Below, one piece after another: positions 26,231-35,469 of a stretch of 64,000 bases of DNA (the stretch's first letter is position 1; every line of letters starts with the position of its first letter). The translations under genes were made by a program, and so were the position numbers. Source of the stretch: Oscillospiraceae bacterium (GTDB taxonomy: Bacteria > Bacillota > Clostridia > Saccharofermentanales > Saccharofermentanaceae); contig CADAIP010000008.1 of the NCBI GenBank assembly GCA_902787975.1, forward strand, positions 18,229 through 82,228, given 5' to 3'. The notes beneath the pieces were generated by a model. It saw nothing but the letters and a program-made list of their open reading frames with translations. It made no database searches and had not been told where the DNA came from.

Positions 26231-27182
26231 ATCTGCATTGATCCAAAACTATTTTGGAATTCTTTTCAGGCGCATCAGGCTTAATGCGTATCACGTCATC
26301 CCCCATGCTTCTAAACCACGTGAGCTGACGCTTGGCATAATGCCTGGTACCTATCCTTATTCTGTCGGTTGCCTCATCCAAAGACTCTTCGCCTTCGATA
26401 TATTTAAGCATCTCTTTATAACCGATGGCCTGCCAACATGTAGACTTTCTGTCCACACCGGATTCGAGAAGCATTTTTGCTTCTTCAACAATACCATTAT
26501 CGATCATTATGCCGACGCGTTTATTGATCCTGTCATAGAGCACTTCCCTGTCCCAGTCGATCATGAAAACCTTAAACGGATATTCAGGTCCGTTTTGTTT
26601 TGAGCGTTTATTCTTCTCGCTGAAAGTAATGCCGAGAGCCTTGTGAACGGCAAGCGCCCTGATAACACGTCTGGTGTTGTTGGGATGGATCTGCTTTGCC
26701 GCTTCCGGATCTTCTTCCATAAGTCTTGCATACAAAGGATCGATACCCTTTTCCGCATATTCTGCTTCAAGTTCTTTTGTAGCCTGGATCTCTGCATCCT
26801 CATCACCGGTACCATAATCAAGACCATATAAAAGGGATGAAATGTATTGGCCTGTACCTCCGCAGACAACGGGAAGTTTGCCCCTTTCAAGAATATCTTT
26901 AATAACAGGCAAAGCCGTGTTTAGATAATCGTAAACAGAGAAATCCGTTCCGGGTTCAATGATATCCGTCAGATAGTGGGGAACGTTTCCTATCTCTTCT
27001 TTAGTGTCTTTTGCAGTACCGACATCAAGGCCTTTATAGATCTGCATTGAATCGGCACAGACGAGTTCACCGTCTGCCTGTCTGCAGATCTCCAGTGCAA
27101 GCGCACTTTTGCCGCTCGCCGTAGGCCCTGCGATTATCGGGATATATGAATATAAGCCTTTTACCGGAAACAGATTATCCAT
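26229..27182 (-). CDS. miaA: tRNA dimethylallyltransferase
   Basis: MiaA adds a dimethylallyl group to A37 of tRNAs reading UNN codons. The 317-residue protein has the P-loop GPTASGKSALAL (about 18-29), the DSMQIYKGLDVGTAK motif that binds the tRNA and isoprenoid, and the LTWFRSM end motif. The substrate dimethylallyl diphosphate comes from the MEP pathway, whose first gene, dxs, is in this window. MiaB, which thiomethylates the product, is the first gene of the same operon. The start overlaps the mutL stop by one base. Confidence 0.96.
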   Translation of the reverse strand: MDNLFPVKGLYSYIPIIAGPTASGKSALALEICRQADGELVCADSMQIYKGLDVGTAKDTKEEIGNVPHYLTDIIEPGTDFSVYDYLNTALPVIKDILERGKLPVVCGGTGQYISSLLYGLDYGTGDEDAEIQATKELEAEYAEKGIDPLYARLMEEDPEAAKQIHPNNTRRVIRALAVHKALGITFSEKNKRSKQNGPEYPFKVFMIDWDREVLYDRINKRVGIMIDNGIVEEAKMLLESGVDRKSTCWQAIGYKEMLKYIEGEESLDEATDRIRIGTRHYAKRQLTWFRSMGDDVIRIKPDAPEKNSKIVLDQCR

Positions 27183-29122
27183 CAGACTATTCTCTTAAAA
27201 TTCTTCTCGTAGTCTTTCTTTGAGACAGTGAAGAATGTCGGTCTACCGTGAGCGCAGTGATAAGGATCTTCAAGTTTGGAAAGCTTTTCGATAAGGGCCA
27301 TGGCCTCCTGCTGTGTTATCTTATCGCCTGCTCTTATGGCTGCCTTACAAGCCGTAGTCTGGATAAGCTGGTACCAGATCTCAGATTTGGAAGGAACTTC
27401 ACGCTTGAGATCAGTAAGTATCGCGCTGAATACTTCTGACTGTTTTCCTGCTTTGCCGAGAGGCACTGTTCTTACCGCGATCTGTCTGTCACCCAAAAGT
27501 TCAAGCTCAAAACCATTTTCCTTGAATCTGTCTATCTTATCTTCTACAAAGCTGTAGTCTTCCCACGACAGCGTAAGTATCTGAGGAGAAAGAACTTGTT
27601 CTACAGCAGGTGCAACGCCCGGCTTTTTCTTGACCATGAATTCTTCGTACAGCACTCTCTCGTGGGCAGCATGCTGGTCAACGATAAAGCATACGTCCTC
27701 ATTCTGAAGGATGATGTAAGTCGAGAAGATTATTCCGACAAAGTCAGCCGCAGCAAGTCTGTCGATATCGGTCAAAGTCCTGTTCTCTGTCACATCCTCA
27801 ATGATGGCCGGAGCAGGTGCCTCAGGCCCGCCCGAAAATACGGAAATAACTTCATCTGAAACCTTTTCTTCAATAGCTTTAGGCTCATCGGGTGTCTCCT
27901 TCAGTGCTTCAAGATCAGGCTTGAAATCAGATAGGATCTGAAGCAGTTTGTTGGCTGCCGCCGGTTCGCCCTGCTGGCTGTTTCCGAGTTTATGTGACGC
28001 TGTCGAAGATGAAGGCTTTGAAGATGCTTTGGAAGCAGATGCAGATGCCGAGAAATCGTATCTGAGCTGCGTTCCCGTATTAGTATCCTCTTCTTCCTTC
28101 GAAGCTATGCCTCCGAACAGAGTTCCTGCTTCACCGTTCTTGTTAAGTGCATCTTTAATGCCGTGATAAACAAGTCTGAAAACATCTCCGTCATTGCTGA
28201 ATTTCACTTCGCTCTTCTGCGGATGAACGTTAACATCGACCGTTCCGGGTTCGCAGTAGATCATGAGGAAACATATAGGGAACTTGTTCTTCATTACGGC
28301 ATTCTTATATGCCTCATCGATGGCAGCCGATACGGTCTTGCTGTGGATGAGTCTTCCGTTAACATAGACTACCTGAAGGCCTCTGTTGCCTCTGACAAAA
28401 GAAGTCATTCCGGTAAATCCTTCGATCCTTCCGCCCTCATATTTGAAGCTGACGGGGACCAGTGCTTTTGCTGTCTCTTTACCGTAAACAGCATATACTG
28501 CATCAAGTGAAGATCCGTTGCCAGGCGTGGTAAATAAGACTGATCCGTCCTTTATGAGCTTTATGGATATCTCGGGTGCAATAACAGCGATCTTTTCGAT
28601 AAGTCCCGTTATGTACATTCCTTCTGTAGAATCTTTCTTAAGGAACTTGTATCTTGCAGGAAGATTCTTAAAAAGATTTCTTACCTCAACAGTGGTTCCG
28701 GTGCATGCCGCATTATCGTAAACGCCTTTTAGGGACCCGTCTTCATAGACAACTTTTGTTCCTTCACCCTCACCCTTAAGACATGTTGTGAGAGTTACAT
28801 CTGAGCACGCAGCAATTGAAGCAAGGGCCTCGCCTCTGAATCCGTTTGTTGAGAGAGAATAAATATCTTCGATCGAATGAAGCTTGGATGTTGCGTGGAT
28901 GAGAAAAGCCTTTTCCGCATCTTCCCTGTCCATACCGCATCCGTCGTCGGTTACGCGGATAAGCGATATTCCGCCGCCTGCAAATTCTACGGTGATCCTG
29001 GTAGCGCCGCTGTCTATCGCGTTATCAATCAGCTCTTTGACAACTGAAACGGGACGCTCGATTACCTCACCTGCTTTGATGGCATTGGCGGTCTTGGTAT
29101 CTAATATATTAATCCTGCCCAA
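27182..29122 (-). CDS. mutL: DNA mismatch repair protein MutL
   Basis: MutL links mismatch recognition by MutS to strand removal. The 646-residue protein has the N-terminal GHKL ATPase (ELIDNAIDSGATRI about 31-44, DDGCGM, TNGFRGEALASIA), a linker rich in Ser/Ala/Pro (about 340-440) and a C-terminal domain. The C-terminal DQHAAHERVLYE is the metal-dependent nicking motif DQHA(X)2E(X)4E, and ACKAAIRAGD and CAHGRPT are present, so this MutL should be a latent endonuclease, as expected in an organism without MutH. The start overlaps the mutS end by 14 bases. Confidence 0.97.
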   Translation of the reverse strand: MGRINILDTKTANAIKAGEVIERPVSVVKELIDNAIDSGATRITVEFAGGGISLIRVTDDGCGMDREDAEKAFLIHATSKLHSIEDIYSLSTNGFRGEALASIAACSDVTLTTCLKGEGEGTKVVYEDGSLKGVYDNAACTGTTVEVRNLFKNLPARYKFLKKDSTEGMYITGLIEKIAVIAPEISIKLIKDGSVLFTTPGNGSSLDAVYAVYGKETAKALVPVSFKYEGGRIEGFTGMTSFVRGNRGLQVVYVNGRLIHSKTVSAAIDEAYKNAVMKNKFPICFLMIYCEPGTVDVNVHPQKSEVKFSNDGDVFRLVYHGIKDALNKNGEAGTLFGGIASKEEEDTNTGTQLRYDFSASASASKASSKPSSSTASHKLGNSQQGEPAAANKLLQILSDFKPDLEALKETPDEPKAIEEKVSDEVISVFSGGPEAPAPAIIEDVTENRTLTDIDRLAAADFVGIIFSTYIILQNEDVCFIVDQHAAHERVLYEEFMVKKKPGVAPAVEQVLSPQILTLSWEDYSFVEDKIDRFKENGFELELLGDRQIAVRTVPLGKAGKQSEVFSAILTDLKREVPSKSEIWYQLIQTTACKAAIRAGDKITQQEAMALIEKLSKLEDPYHCAHGRPTFFTVSKKDYEKNFKRIV

Positions 29123-31841
29123 CGTCTTCCTCCGAGCACTTCTGCTTCAATTCATAGAGTATGTTCATTGCTTCAATAGGCGTAAGTCTCGTGGGATCGA
29201 GATCTCTTAAAGTCTGACGGATCTTATCTTCCTTGCGGTAAACAACGTTATCGGGATTAAAGAAAGATTCCTGGCCGGGCATTACTTCAGTGGAGAGTTC
29301 CTCATCACTGTTCATGTTCTCTCGGTTACCCTTGACCTTGAACTTTCCGATCCTCTCAAGCTCTGAAAGAATTGCCTTTGAACGCAGCAGGACATCTGAA
29401 GGAAGCCCTGCAAGTCTTGCAACTTCTATACCGTAACTGTCTGAAGTTCCGCCTGATGAGATCTTATGAAGGAATGTAACGCTGTCACCTTCCTCTTTGA
29501 CCTCAACGTGATTGTTATATACTCCGCGGTTAAGACGCTCAAGCTGGTTGAGCTCGTGATAATGCGTAGCGAAAATAGTTCTGCTGTAAAGAATGTTAGG
29601 GTCGATGATGTATTCGATAACTGCCCATGCAATTGAGAGGCCGTCGTATGTGCTGGTACCTCTTCCTACCTCATCGAGGAGCAATAAGCTCTTACGGGTA
29701 GCATTCTTAAGGATATAAGACACTTCCCTCATCTCGACCATGAACGTTGACTGTCCGGTGGAAATATCGTCAGATGCGCCGATCCTTGTAAAAATGTGAT
29801 CCACAAGTCCGATCTTCGCGCTCTGTGCAGGAACAAAAGATCCTATCTGTGCCATGAGAACGATAAGAGCCGTCTGTCTCATGAATGTAGACTTACCTGC
29901 CATGTTAGGACCGGTAAGTACCATAAGTCTTTTTTCTTCGTCCATCGTAATGTCGTTGGGAACGAATGACTCATGAGAAGATCTCATCATCTGCTCAACG
30001 ACGGGATGTCTTCCGCCCTTGATATCAATGACCTCTGAATCGTCAATAGAAGGCTTAACGTAATTCTCGACTTCCGCAAGCTCGGCCAGCGAAGTGATAA
30101 CGTCAGTCTGAGCAATTGAACGTGCTGTATCAAAGAGCTTCTGGGATACGGCTGAAACCTTTTCCCTTACTTCTGTAAACAGTTCATACTCGAGTGCGAT
30201 ACGGCGTGATGAAGCTGATACGATCTTATCTTCGAGTTCCTTGATCTGCGGAGTAATATAACGCTCATTGTTTACGAGAGTCTGCTTTCTTACATACTCT
30301 TCAGGCACCTTGTCAGACTGGCTTCTGGGAATGTCGATGAAGTATCCGAACACCTTGTTGTAACCGATCTTGAGAGTCTTGATACCTGTCCTCTCGCGCT
30401 CGTTATTCTCAAGCTGGAGAATGTATTCTTTTGCATTCTTGGCCAGGTCGTAAAGCTCATCACATTCAGCATTATATCCGCGCTTGATGATGTCACCGTC
30501 TTTAACGGTAACAGGAGCATCTTCATTGATGGACTTCTCGAGAAGTTCGCAGATATCAGTAAGAGGATCCATTGAATTCTTTATCTCTTTGAACATGCCC
30601 TTGCTGAATTCTTCCAGACCTTCTCTTACGAAAGGAATCTTGCGCAAAGAGTTTCTCAACGCCAGAAGATCTCTGGCATTGCATGTTCCCAAAGAGACCT
30701 TGCCCGAAAGACGTTCGATATCGTATAGTCCTGACAGACCTTCAATGATCTGCTGGCGCGCCATGTATTTCTCTTTTGCTTCCTCAACGGCATCAAGCCT
30801 TCTGTTTATGGCCTTAACGCTTATCAATGGCTCTTCTACCCACTTGCGCAGAAGTCTTGCGCCCATTGAAGTCTTGGTCCTGTCTATTGCCCAGAGGAGC
30901 GAACCCCTCTTCTGTTTTGTCCTGATGGTCGAAGTAAGTTCCAGTCCCGTACGCGTAGCGATATCAAGTTCCATCGTATCGGAGATCTTATAGCACCTTA
31001 CTACGTCAAGATATCTGACCTTATCGGTCTGGGTCTCTTCGGCATAAAGGATGAGAGCCGCGCAGGCGCAGAACATCATCTCTGGATTGGTAAAGAGCTT
31101 GGCATCCTGGACCGCAGCGCCGCTGTTTCTGAAAAGGCTTTCGGAGAAGTCCCTGTCATTACGGCGTGTCAGTGCGATATCAGTTCCTGTCCTAATAGCT
31201 GACAGTTCGGGAGTGCCCTCAAAGTTTGAGTTATAGATGATCTCTGACGGAGAATATTTGCCGATGAGATTTATCAGGTGCTCACCGTTATCCGTAAGAG
31301 TCAGCTGTGTAGCTTCGAAATCACCTGTCGAGATATCCGCGCACGCAACGCCGAACTGCGAGCCTACGCAGTAGATACTCATCAGGAAGTTATTCTTTCT
31401 GTCTTCAAGTCCGCCCGATTCCGTGATGGTACCGGGTGTAAGGATCTTTATGATGCCTCTTTTAACAAGGCCTGTGGCAACCGAAGGATCTTCGAGCTGC
31501 TCGCAGATGGCAACCTTATATCCTGCCTGGACGAGCCTGTTGGCATATGTTGAATATGCATGGAAAGGAATGCCGCACATCGGCGCCCTGTAACCTGAAC
31601 CGCAGTCTCTTCTTGTTAATGCGAGTTCAAGGATCTTAGCTGCCTTTACGGCATCATCGAAAAACATCTCATAGAAGTCGCCGAGTCTGTATAACAGGAA
31701 CGAATCCTCGCACTTTGCCTTCATCTCGGCGTAGTGCTGCATCATGGGCGAAAGCTCTTCAGGCTTAAGGTCTGAAAGGCTCATCGGGAACTGGCCGGCC
31801 GCTTTTACGTTATTCTCATCAAATCCGTTGTTATCGACCAT
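29109..31841 (-). CDS. mutS: DNA mismatch repair protein MutS
   Basis: MutS binds mismatches and small loops. The 910-residue protein has the mismatch-binding domain (YRLGDFYEMFFDDA, with the Phe-x-Glu motif), the connector, clamp and lever, and a C-terminal ABC ATPase with Walker A GPNMAGKSTFMR, signature region STFMVEM and Walker B SLLLLDEVGRGTSTYDG. Two ATGs are possible. The second (31839-31841) lies 7 bases after GGGAG and is preferred; the first (31845-31847) lies almost on top of that site and overlaps the miaB stop. Confidence 0.97.
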   Translation of the reverse strand: MVDNNGFDENNVKAAGQFPMSLSDLKPEELSPMMQHYAEMKAKCEDSFLLYRLGDFYEMFFDDAVKAAKILELALTRRDCGSGYRAPMCGIPFHAYSTYANRLVQAGYKVAICEQLEDPSVATGLVKRGIIKILTPGTITESGGLEDRKNNFLMSIYCVGSQFGVACADISTGDFEATQLTLTDNGEHLINLIGKYSPSEIIYNSNFEGTPELSAIRTGTDIALTRRNDRDFSESLFRNSGAAVQDAKLFTNPEMMFCACAALILYAEETQTDKVRYLDVVRCYKISDTMELDIATRTGLELTSTIRTKQKRGSLLWAIDRTKTSMGARLLRKWVEEPLISVKAINRRLDAVEEAKEKYMARQQIIEGLSGLYDIERLSGKVSLGTCNARDLLALRNSLRKIPFVREGLEEFSKGMFKEIKNSMDPLTDICELLEKSINEDAPVTVKDGDIIKRGYNAECDELYDLAKNAKEYILQLENNERERTGIKTLKIGYNKVFGYFIDIPRSQSDKVPEEYVRKQTLVNNERYITPQIKELEDKIVSASSRRIALEYELFTEVREKVSAVSQKLFDTARSIAQTDVITSLAELAEVENYVKPSIDDSEVIDIKGGRHPVVEQMMRSSHESFVPNDITMDEEKRLMVLTGPNMAGKSTFMRQTALIVLMAQIGSFVPAQSAKIGLVDHIFTRIGASDDISTGQSTFMVEMREVSYILKNATRKSLLLLDEVGRGTSTYDGLSIAWAVIEYIIDPNILYSRTIFATHYHELNQLERLNRGVYNNHVEVKEEGDSVTFLHKISSGGTSDSYGIEVARLAGLPSDVLLRSKAILSELERIGKFKVKGNRENMNSDEELSTEVMPGQESFFNPDNVVYRKEDKIRQTLRDLDPTRLTPIEAMNILYELKQKCSEEDVGQD

Positions 31842-31843
31842 GC

Positions 31844-33307
31844 TCATTCTCCCTTCAGGCTGACGAGCACACCGTCAACGGAATAAGGTCTTGCACGTTC
31901 GATCCTGACCTCGCAGAGCCTGCCTTCAAGCATATCAGGACCTACCTCGATGCCGAGATCCGAAGGAATCGTAAAGTTAACCAGATGATTTGTAATTGTC
32001 CTTCCGGAGAAGGTCATGTCACCTGCCTTGCTGATGCCTTCGATAAGCACTTCGTAAGTCTTGCCGACAAGTCTGGCATTGGACTCTTCTGCAAATCGGT
32101 TCGTATATTCCGTAAGTCTTCCGAATCTTTCAGTCACTACATACTGCGGGATCTGATCAGGGAACGAGGCGGCCTTCGTGCCGGGCCTCGGAGAATACTG
32201 GAAAGTAAATGCTGCATCGAACTTTGCCTTATCAACGGCTACAAGTGTCTGCTCAAAGTCTTCCTCGGTCTCACCCGGGAATCCTACGATAATGTCAGTC
32301 GTAAGCGATCCGCCTTCTACTTTGGTTCTGAATTTATCAACGATCTCAAGGAATCTGTCAATCGTATAAGGACGGTTCATATCCTTTAAGACTTTGTCAG
32401 AACCTGACTGCATTGCCAGGTGGAGATGCTTTTCGACATTGGGTCTTGTAGCCATTATGTCTATGACCTCGTCAGAAAGGTCCTTTGGATGTGAAGACAT
32501 GAATCTTACTCTTGAGAATTCCTTGAAATCAGATGCCGCTCTTAAGATATCGGCAAATGTCTTTCCGCCTTCACCCTTATAAGAATTGACGTTCTGGCCT
32601 AAGAGCATGACTTCCTTATAGCCCTTGAAAGCGAGTTCTGCGAGTTCTCTTACGATCTCGTCGAAATCCCTTGATCTCTCCCTGCCTCTGGCATAAGGAA
32701 CGATGCAGTAAGAACAGAAGTTATTGCAGCCGTACATGATGGGCACGAGAGCCCTGAACTTTCTTTTTCTGTCGATCGGGAAAAAGCTGTCTTCCGCAAT
32801 ATAGTCATCGGCAGATATGTTTACCATCTGCTTCTTGTCTCTTATCGAATCTCTCAGAAGGACCGGAAATCTGTGTATCTGCTGAGGATCGAAAACAAGA
32901 TCCACATAAGGATATGATTTCTTGATCTTTGCGACGTTCTCGGGAACCTTCATCATGCATCCGCAAACAGCGATGATCACATCCCTGTCAGTCTTCTTGA
33001 GCGCCTTGAAAACACCGAGATTGCCGAACAGGTGTCTGTCAGCATTCTCTCTGACAGAGCATGTGTTGAAAACGATGACATCGGCACCATCGAGCTCCCC
33101 GCCCGAAGATTCCTTAAGTCCCATTGAAGTCAGCATACCCGTGAGTTTCTCGGAATCAGATTCATTGAGCTGACATCCGTAAGTCAGGACGTTATATGTT
33201 AAAGCTCTTCCCTTGCGTGCTCCCAGAGATGAAAAATACTCACTAAGCTCCGATATAGCGGCGTCAAAGTCAATCTTGTCTTTATCTGTAGTCTTAATAA
33301 TTGCCAT
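31844..33307 (-). CDS. miaB: tRNA-2-methylthio-N6-dimethylallyladenosine synthase
   Basis: MiaB is a radical SAM methylthiotransferase that converts i6A37 to ms2i6A37. The 487-residue protein has the N-terminal UPF0004 domain with cysteines in TYGCQLNESDSEKL, FNTCSV and VCGCMM for the auxiliary cluster. The radical SAM CxxxCxxC is in GCNNFCSYCIVPYARG, and a C-terminal TRAM domain follows. It has a GGAGC ribosome binding site and its own promoter region divergent from dacF. Clustering with miaA and mutSL is common in Bacillota. Confidence 0.96.
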   Translation of the reverse strand: MAIIKTTDKDKIDFDAAISELSEYFSSLGARKGRALTYNVLTYGCQLNESDSEKLTGMLTSMGLKESSGGELDGADVIVFNTCSVRENADRHLFGNLGVFKALKKTDRDVIIAVCGCMMKVPENVAKIKKSYPYVDLVFDPQQIHRFPVLLRDSIRDKKQMVNISADDYIAEDSFFPIDRKRKFRALVPIMYGCNNFCSYCIVPYARGRERSRDFDEIVRELAELAFKGYKEVMLLGQNVNSYKGEGGKTFADILRAASDFKEFSRVRFMSSHPKDLSDEVIDIMATRPNVEKHLHLAMQSGSDKVLKDMNRPYTIDRFLEIVDKFRTKVEGGSLTTDIIVGFPGETEEDFEQTLVAVDKAKFDAAFTFQYSPRPGTKAASFPDQIPQYVVTERFGRLTEYTNRFAEESNARLVGKTYEVLIEGISKAGDMTFSGRTITNHLVNFTIPSDLGIEVGPDMLEGRLCEVRIERARPYSVDGVLVSLKGE

Positions 33308-33334
33308 TTAATGCTCCATTTCATAACCTCGCTA

Positions 33335-33340
33335 ATTATA
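33335..33340 (-). promoter_or_regulatory. -10 element of the miaB-mutS-mutL-miaA operon
   Basis: TATAAT on the minus strand, preceded by TG, lies 28 bases upstream of the miaB ATG. No good -35 is present. Confidence 0.5.
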
Positions 33341-33390
33341 CAGTAAATCGCTTTATATTTTTAATTAAAATTACACTAACGCGTTTTTAT

Positions 33391-33418
33391 TTGTTTTTTC
33401 CTCAAAAGAAAATATAAT
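33391..33418 (+). promoter_or_regulatory. Promoter of dacF
   Basis: TTGTTT (33391-33396) and TATAAT (33413-33418) lie 16 bases apart. The predicted start near 33425 lies after the first in-frame ATG (33422), which supports the downstream ATG at 33449 as the real start. Confidence 0.65.
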
Positions 33419-33448
33419 GTTATGGTCAAAATCAAAATGGGAGACCTT

Positions 33449-34879
33449 ATGAAAGCATTCGGTAAAAAGATCTTAACCGGCATAACTGCCCTTTTCATCA
33501 CTGTTTCAAGCATTCTGGCTTCCACAGGCACAATAGTTGCGGCCGATGAAACACATCCTGACGATCCCAACGACGGCGTCGTCACCGCTTCAGAGCGCAA
33601 AACTGACCTTTTAAGCGAAGTTCATGAGGATGCTCCTGAGATCTCCGCTTCTTCTTATATTCTTTACGATGCCACCAGCGGCACTATCCTTTTGGGCAGT
33701 GATTACGATGTCCAAAAAGAGCCTGCTTCAATGACAAAGGTCATGACTGTCCTTCTGGCATTGGAGCGTCTCGACATGAACGAGACCGTCACCATCACTG
33801 AAGAGATCGCCGAAGCAATGGACGAGATCACTTCCGACTACGTTAAGCTCGGTCTTCAGGAAGGCGAAGAGATCAGCGTACAAGATCTCATTTATGCTGC
33901 AGTCCTTAAGTCAGCCAACGATGCCAGCCTTGCACTCGGCATGTACATGGGCGGCACGGAAGCAGGATTCTGCGAGATCATGAACGCCAAGGCTTCAGAG
34001 CTCGGCTGCATCAACACACACTTCTCTTCTGCTTACGGTCTTTCAGACCCCAACAACGTTACAACACCTTACGATATGGCTCTTATCCTTAACGAAGCCG
34101 TAACCAACACGAACTATTCAGAGATCGCCAAGACTCTTAACTATACGATCAGCGCTACCAACAAATACAGCAGCGAGAGAGACCTTGCCAACAGCAACAG
34201 GTTCGTAAACACAACAACATACGGTTACGAGTACTATGCAGGCGGCAAGACGGGATTTACGAATTCCGCAGGCTACACACTCTGCGCAGCTGCAAAGAAG
34301 AACAACAGAACACTTGTCGGATGCGTATTTAACGCAGAAGACCCTGACATCAGATATTCTGACCTCATAAGACTTTTCGAGTACGGCTACTCAACATTTG
34401 CAACTGTTGAGATAACTGAAACCGAGTTTACTCCACTTATTGAAGAAGCCAACATGCAGATATCAGATCTCCTGTCAGACACAAACCTTTTTGTAGCCGA
34501 GCAGAGAGTCGTTCTTGACCAGTACATAACGACCACATCAGCAAGAGCCCAGCTCGGAAGCACAAACAGGATAGACCTGTCGCAAACGGTAATTGATACA
34601 CAGGCAGATGAACAGACACTTGAGATACCTCTTTGCAAGGTTTATTCCGATAAGACATATCTCATCGGAAGCCTTGTCATCGAGATTAAGAAAAAGACCG
34701 GAGTCGTAGAGGTAAACCCCGAGAAGGTTACCAACCTTACCAGCCTTCGAAGCATTTTCGTGACTTTCGCCGTACTGTCGGGACTTCTTCTCCTGCTCGT
34801 AATCGTGCTCCTCATCTTCCGCGCACGCATAATCAAGCGCAGAAGAGACGAAGTCACCAAGCGTGCAAATATGCTCTGA
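33449..34879 (+). CDS. dacF: D-alanyl-D-alanine carboxypeptidase (DacF-type)
   Basis: This penicillin-binding protein removes the terminal D-Ala from peptidoglycan stem peptides outside the cell. The 476-residue protein has a signal peptide (about 1-32), the catalytic SMTK (serine about 94), the SAN motif in KSANDASLALGMYMGG, KTG in GGKTGFTNSAGYTL, and a C-terminal beta domain. A C-terminal membrane helix (about 436-458) and a basic tail anchor it. GGGAG precedes the ATG at 33449; the earlier in-frame ATG at 33422 has no ribosome binding site. The Fur-family gene converges on it, 3 bases beyond its stop. Confidence 0.94.
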   Translation: MKAFGKKILTGITALFITVSSILASTGTIVAADETHPDDPNDGVVTASERKTDLLSEVHEDAPEISASSYILYDATSGTILLGSDYDVQKEPASMTKVMTVLLALERLDMNETVTITEEIAEAMDEITSDYVKLGLQEGEEISVQDLIYAAVLKSANDASLALGMYMGGTEAGFCEIMNAKASELGCINTHFSSAYGLSDPNNVTTPYDMALILNEAVTNTNYSEIAKTLNYTISATNKYSSERDLANSNRFVNTTTYGYEYYAGGKTGFTNSAGYTLCAAAKKNNRTLVGCVFNAEDPDIRYSDLIRLFEYGYSTFATVEITETEFTPLIEEANMQISDLLSDTNLFVAEQRVVLDQYITTTSARAQLGSTNRIDLSQTVIDTQADEQTLEIPLCKVYSDKTYLIGSLVIEIKKKTGVVEVNPEKVTNLTSLRSIFVTFAVLSGLLLLLVIVLLIFRARIIKRRRDEVTKRANML

Positions 34880-34882
34880 TAA

Positions 34883-35311
34883 TCAGGAATCGCTGTTATT
34901 GCATTCGTTGCAGATCCCGTAGAAAACCGTTCTTTTAGGATCAAGCACAAAGCCGTGTTCTTCTGACACGTGCTCGAAAAATGCATTTATCTCATCACAG
35001 TTAAGGTGGATAAGCTTGCCGCACTGCTCACATTTCATGTGATAGCACTTTCCCTGGCTGCAGTGCTCCGTGCCTATGAATTCATAGCAAGCCGGAGATT
35101 TCTCATCGATGATGTACTTATTTACCAGGCCGTCAGTCGTAAGACGGTCCAGACGTCTGTATATCGTGGCCTGGCCGATGTTTATTCCCTGTTTTCTGAA
35201 ATGATCGGATATCTCCTGGCTCGTGAAATGCGAACCCGCATTATCCTTAAGGAAATTAAGGATCTCACAAGACTGCTTAGTATTATATGAGCCGCTCTTT
35301 GTTCTGCCCAT
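34883..35311 (-). CDS. Fur-family metal-dependent repressor
   Basis: The 142-residue protein is of Fur/Zur/PerR type. It has an N-terminal winged helix (about 10-85; IGQATIYRRLDRLTTDGLV) and a dimerisation domain with two CxxC pairs (CEQCGK and CNECNN) that would hold the structural zinc. Histidines in the HCSQGKCYHMKC segment would form the sensing site. Zur is somewhat favoured over Fur by the Cys-rich and His-rich segment, but the metal cannot be settled by reading. CGGAGG precedes the ATG. A palindrome lies 20 bases upstream of the start, so it may repress itself and possibly the divergent gene. Confidence 0.85.
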   Translation of the reverse strand: MGRTKSGSYNTKQSCEILNFLKDNAGSHFTSQEISDHFRKQGINIGQATIYRRLDRLTTDGLVNKYIIDEKSPACYEFIGTEHCSQGKCYHMKCEQCGKLIHLNCDEINAFFEHVSEEHGFVLDPKRTVFYGICNECNNSDS

Positions 35312-35331
35312 CTTAATCCTCCGATCAGAAT

Positions 35332-35346
35332 CTAACTGTAAGTTAG
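35332..35346. promoter_or_regulatory. Palindrome, possible Fur-family operator
   Basis: CTAAC-TGTAA-GTTAG is a 15-base palindrome between the Fur-family gene and the divergent fusion gene. It does not match the textbook Fur, Zur or PerR boxes exactly. The position suits an autoregulatory operator. Confidence 0.4.
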
Positions 35347-35469
35347 GATATTAGGAGCAGATTGAATTGTCAATGTATAAGAAGTTTATTAACTAATATG
35401 CTATTATTAGATTTTATGAGCACAAACAGCCCCGCTGTTATATTTATATTAATAAATTGGAAGATTTGG

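Noticed and set aside
30484..30993. A 169-codon open frame on the plus strand opposite mutS
   Set aside because: Its Ser/Leu/Arg-rich shadow composition and lack of any start signal mark it as antisense of mutS.
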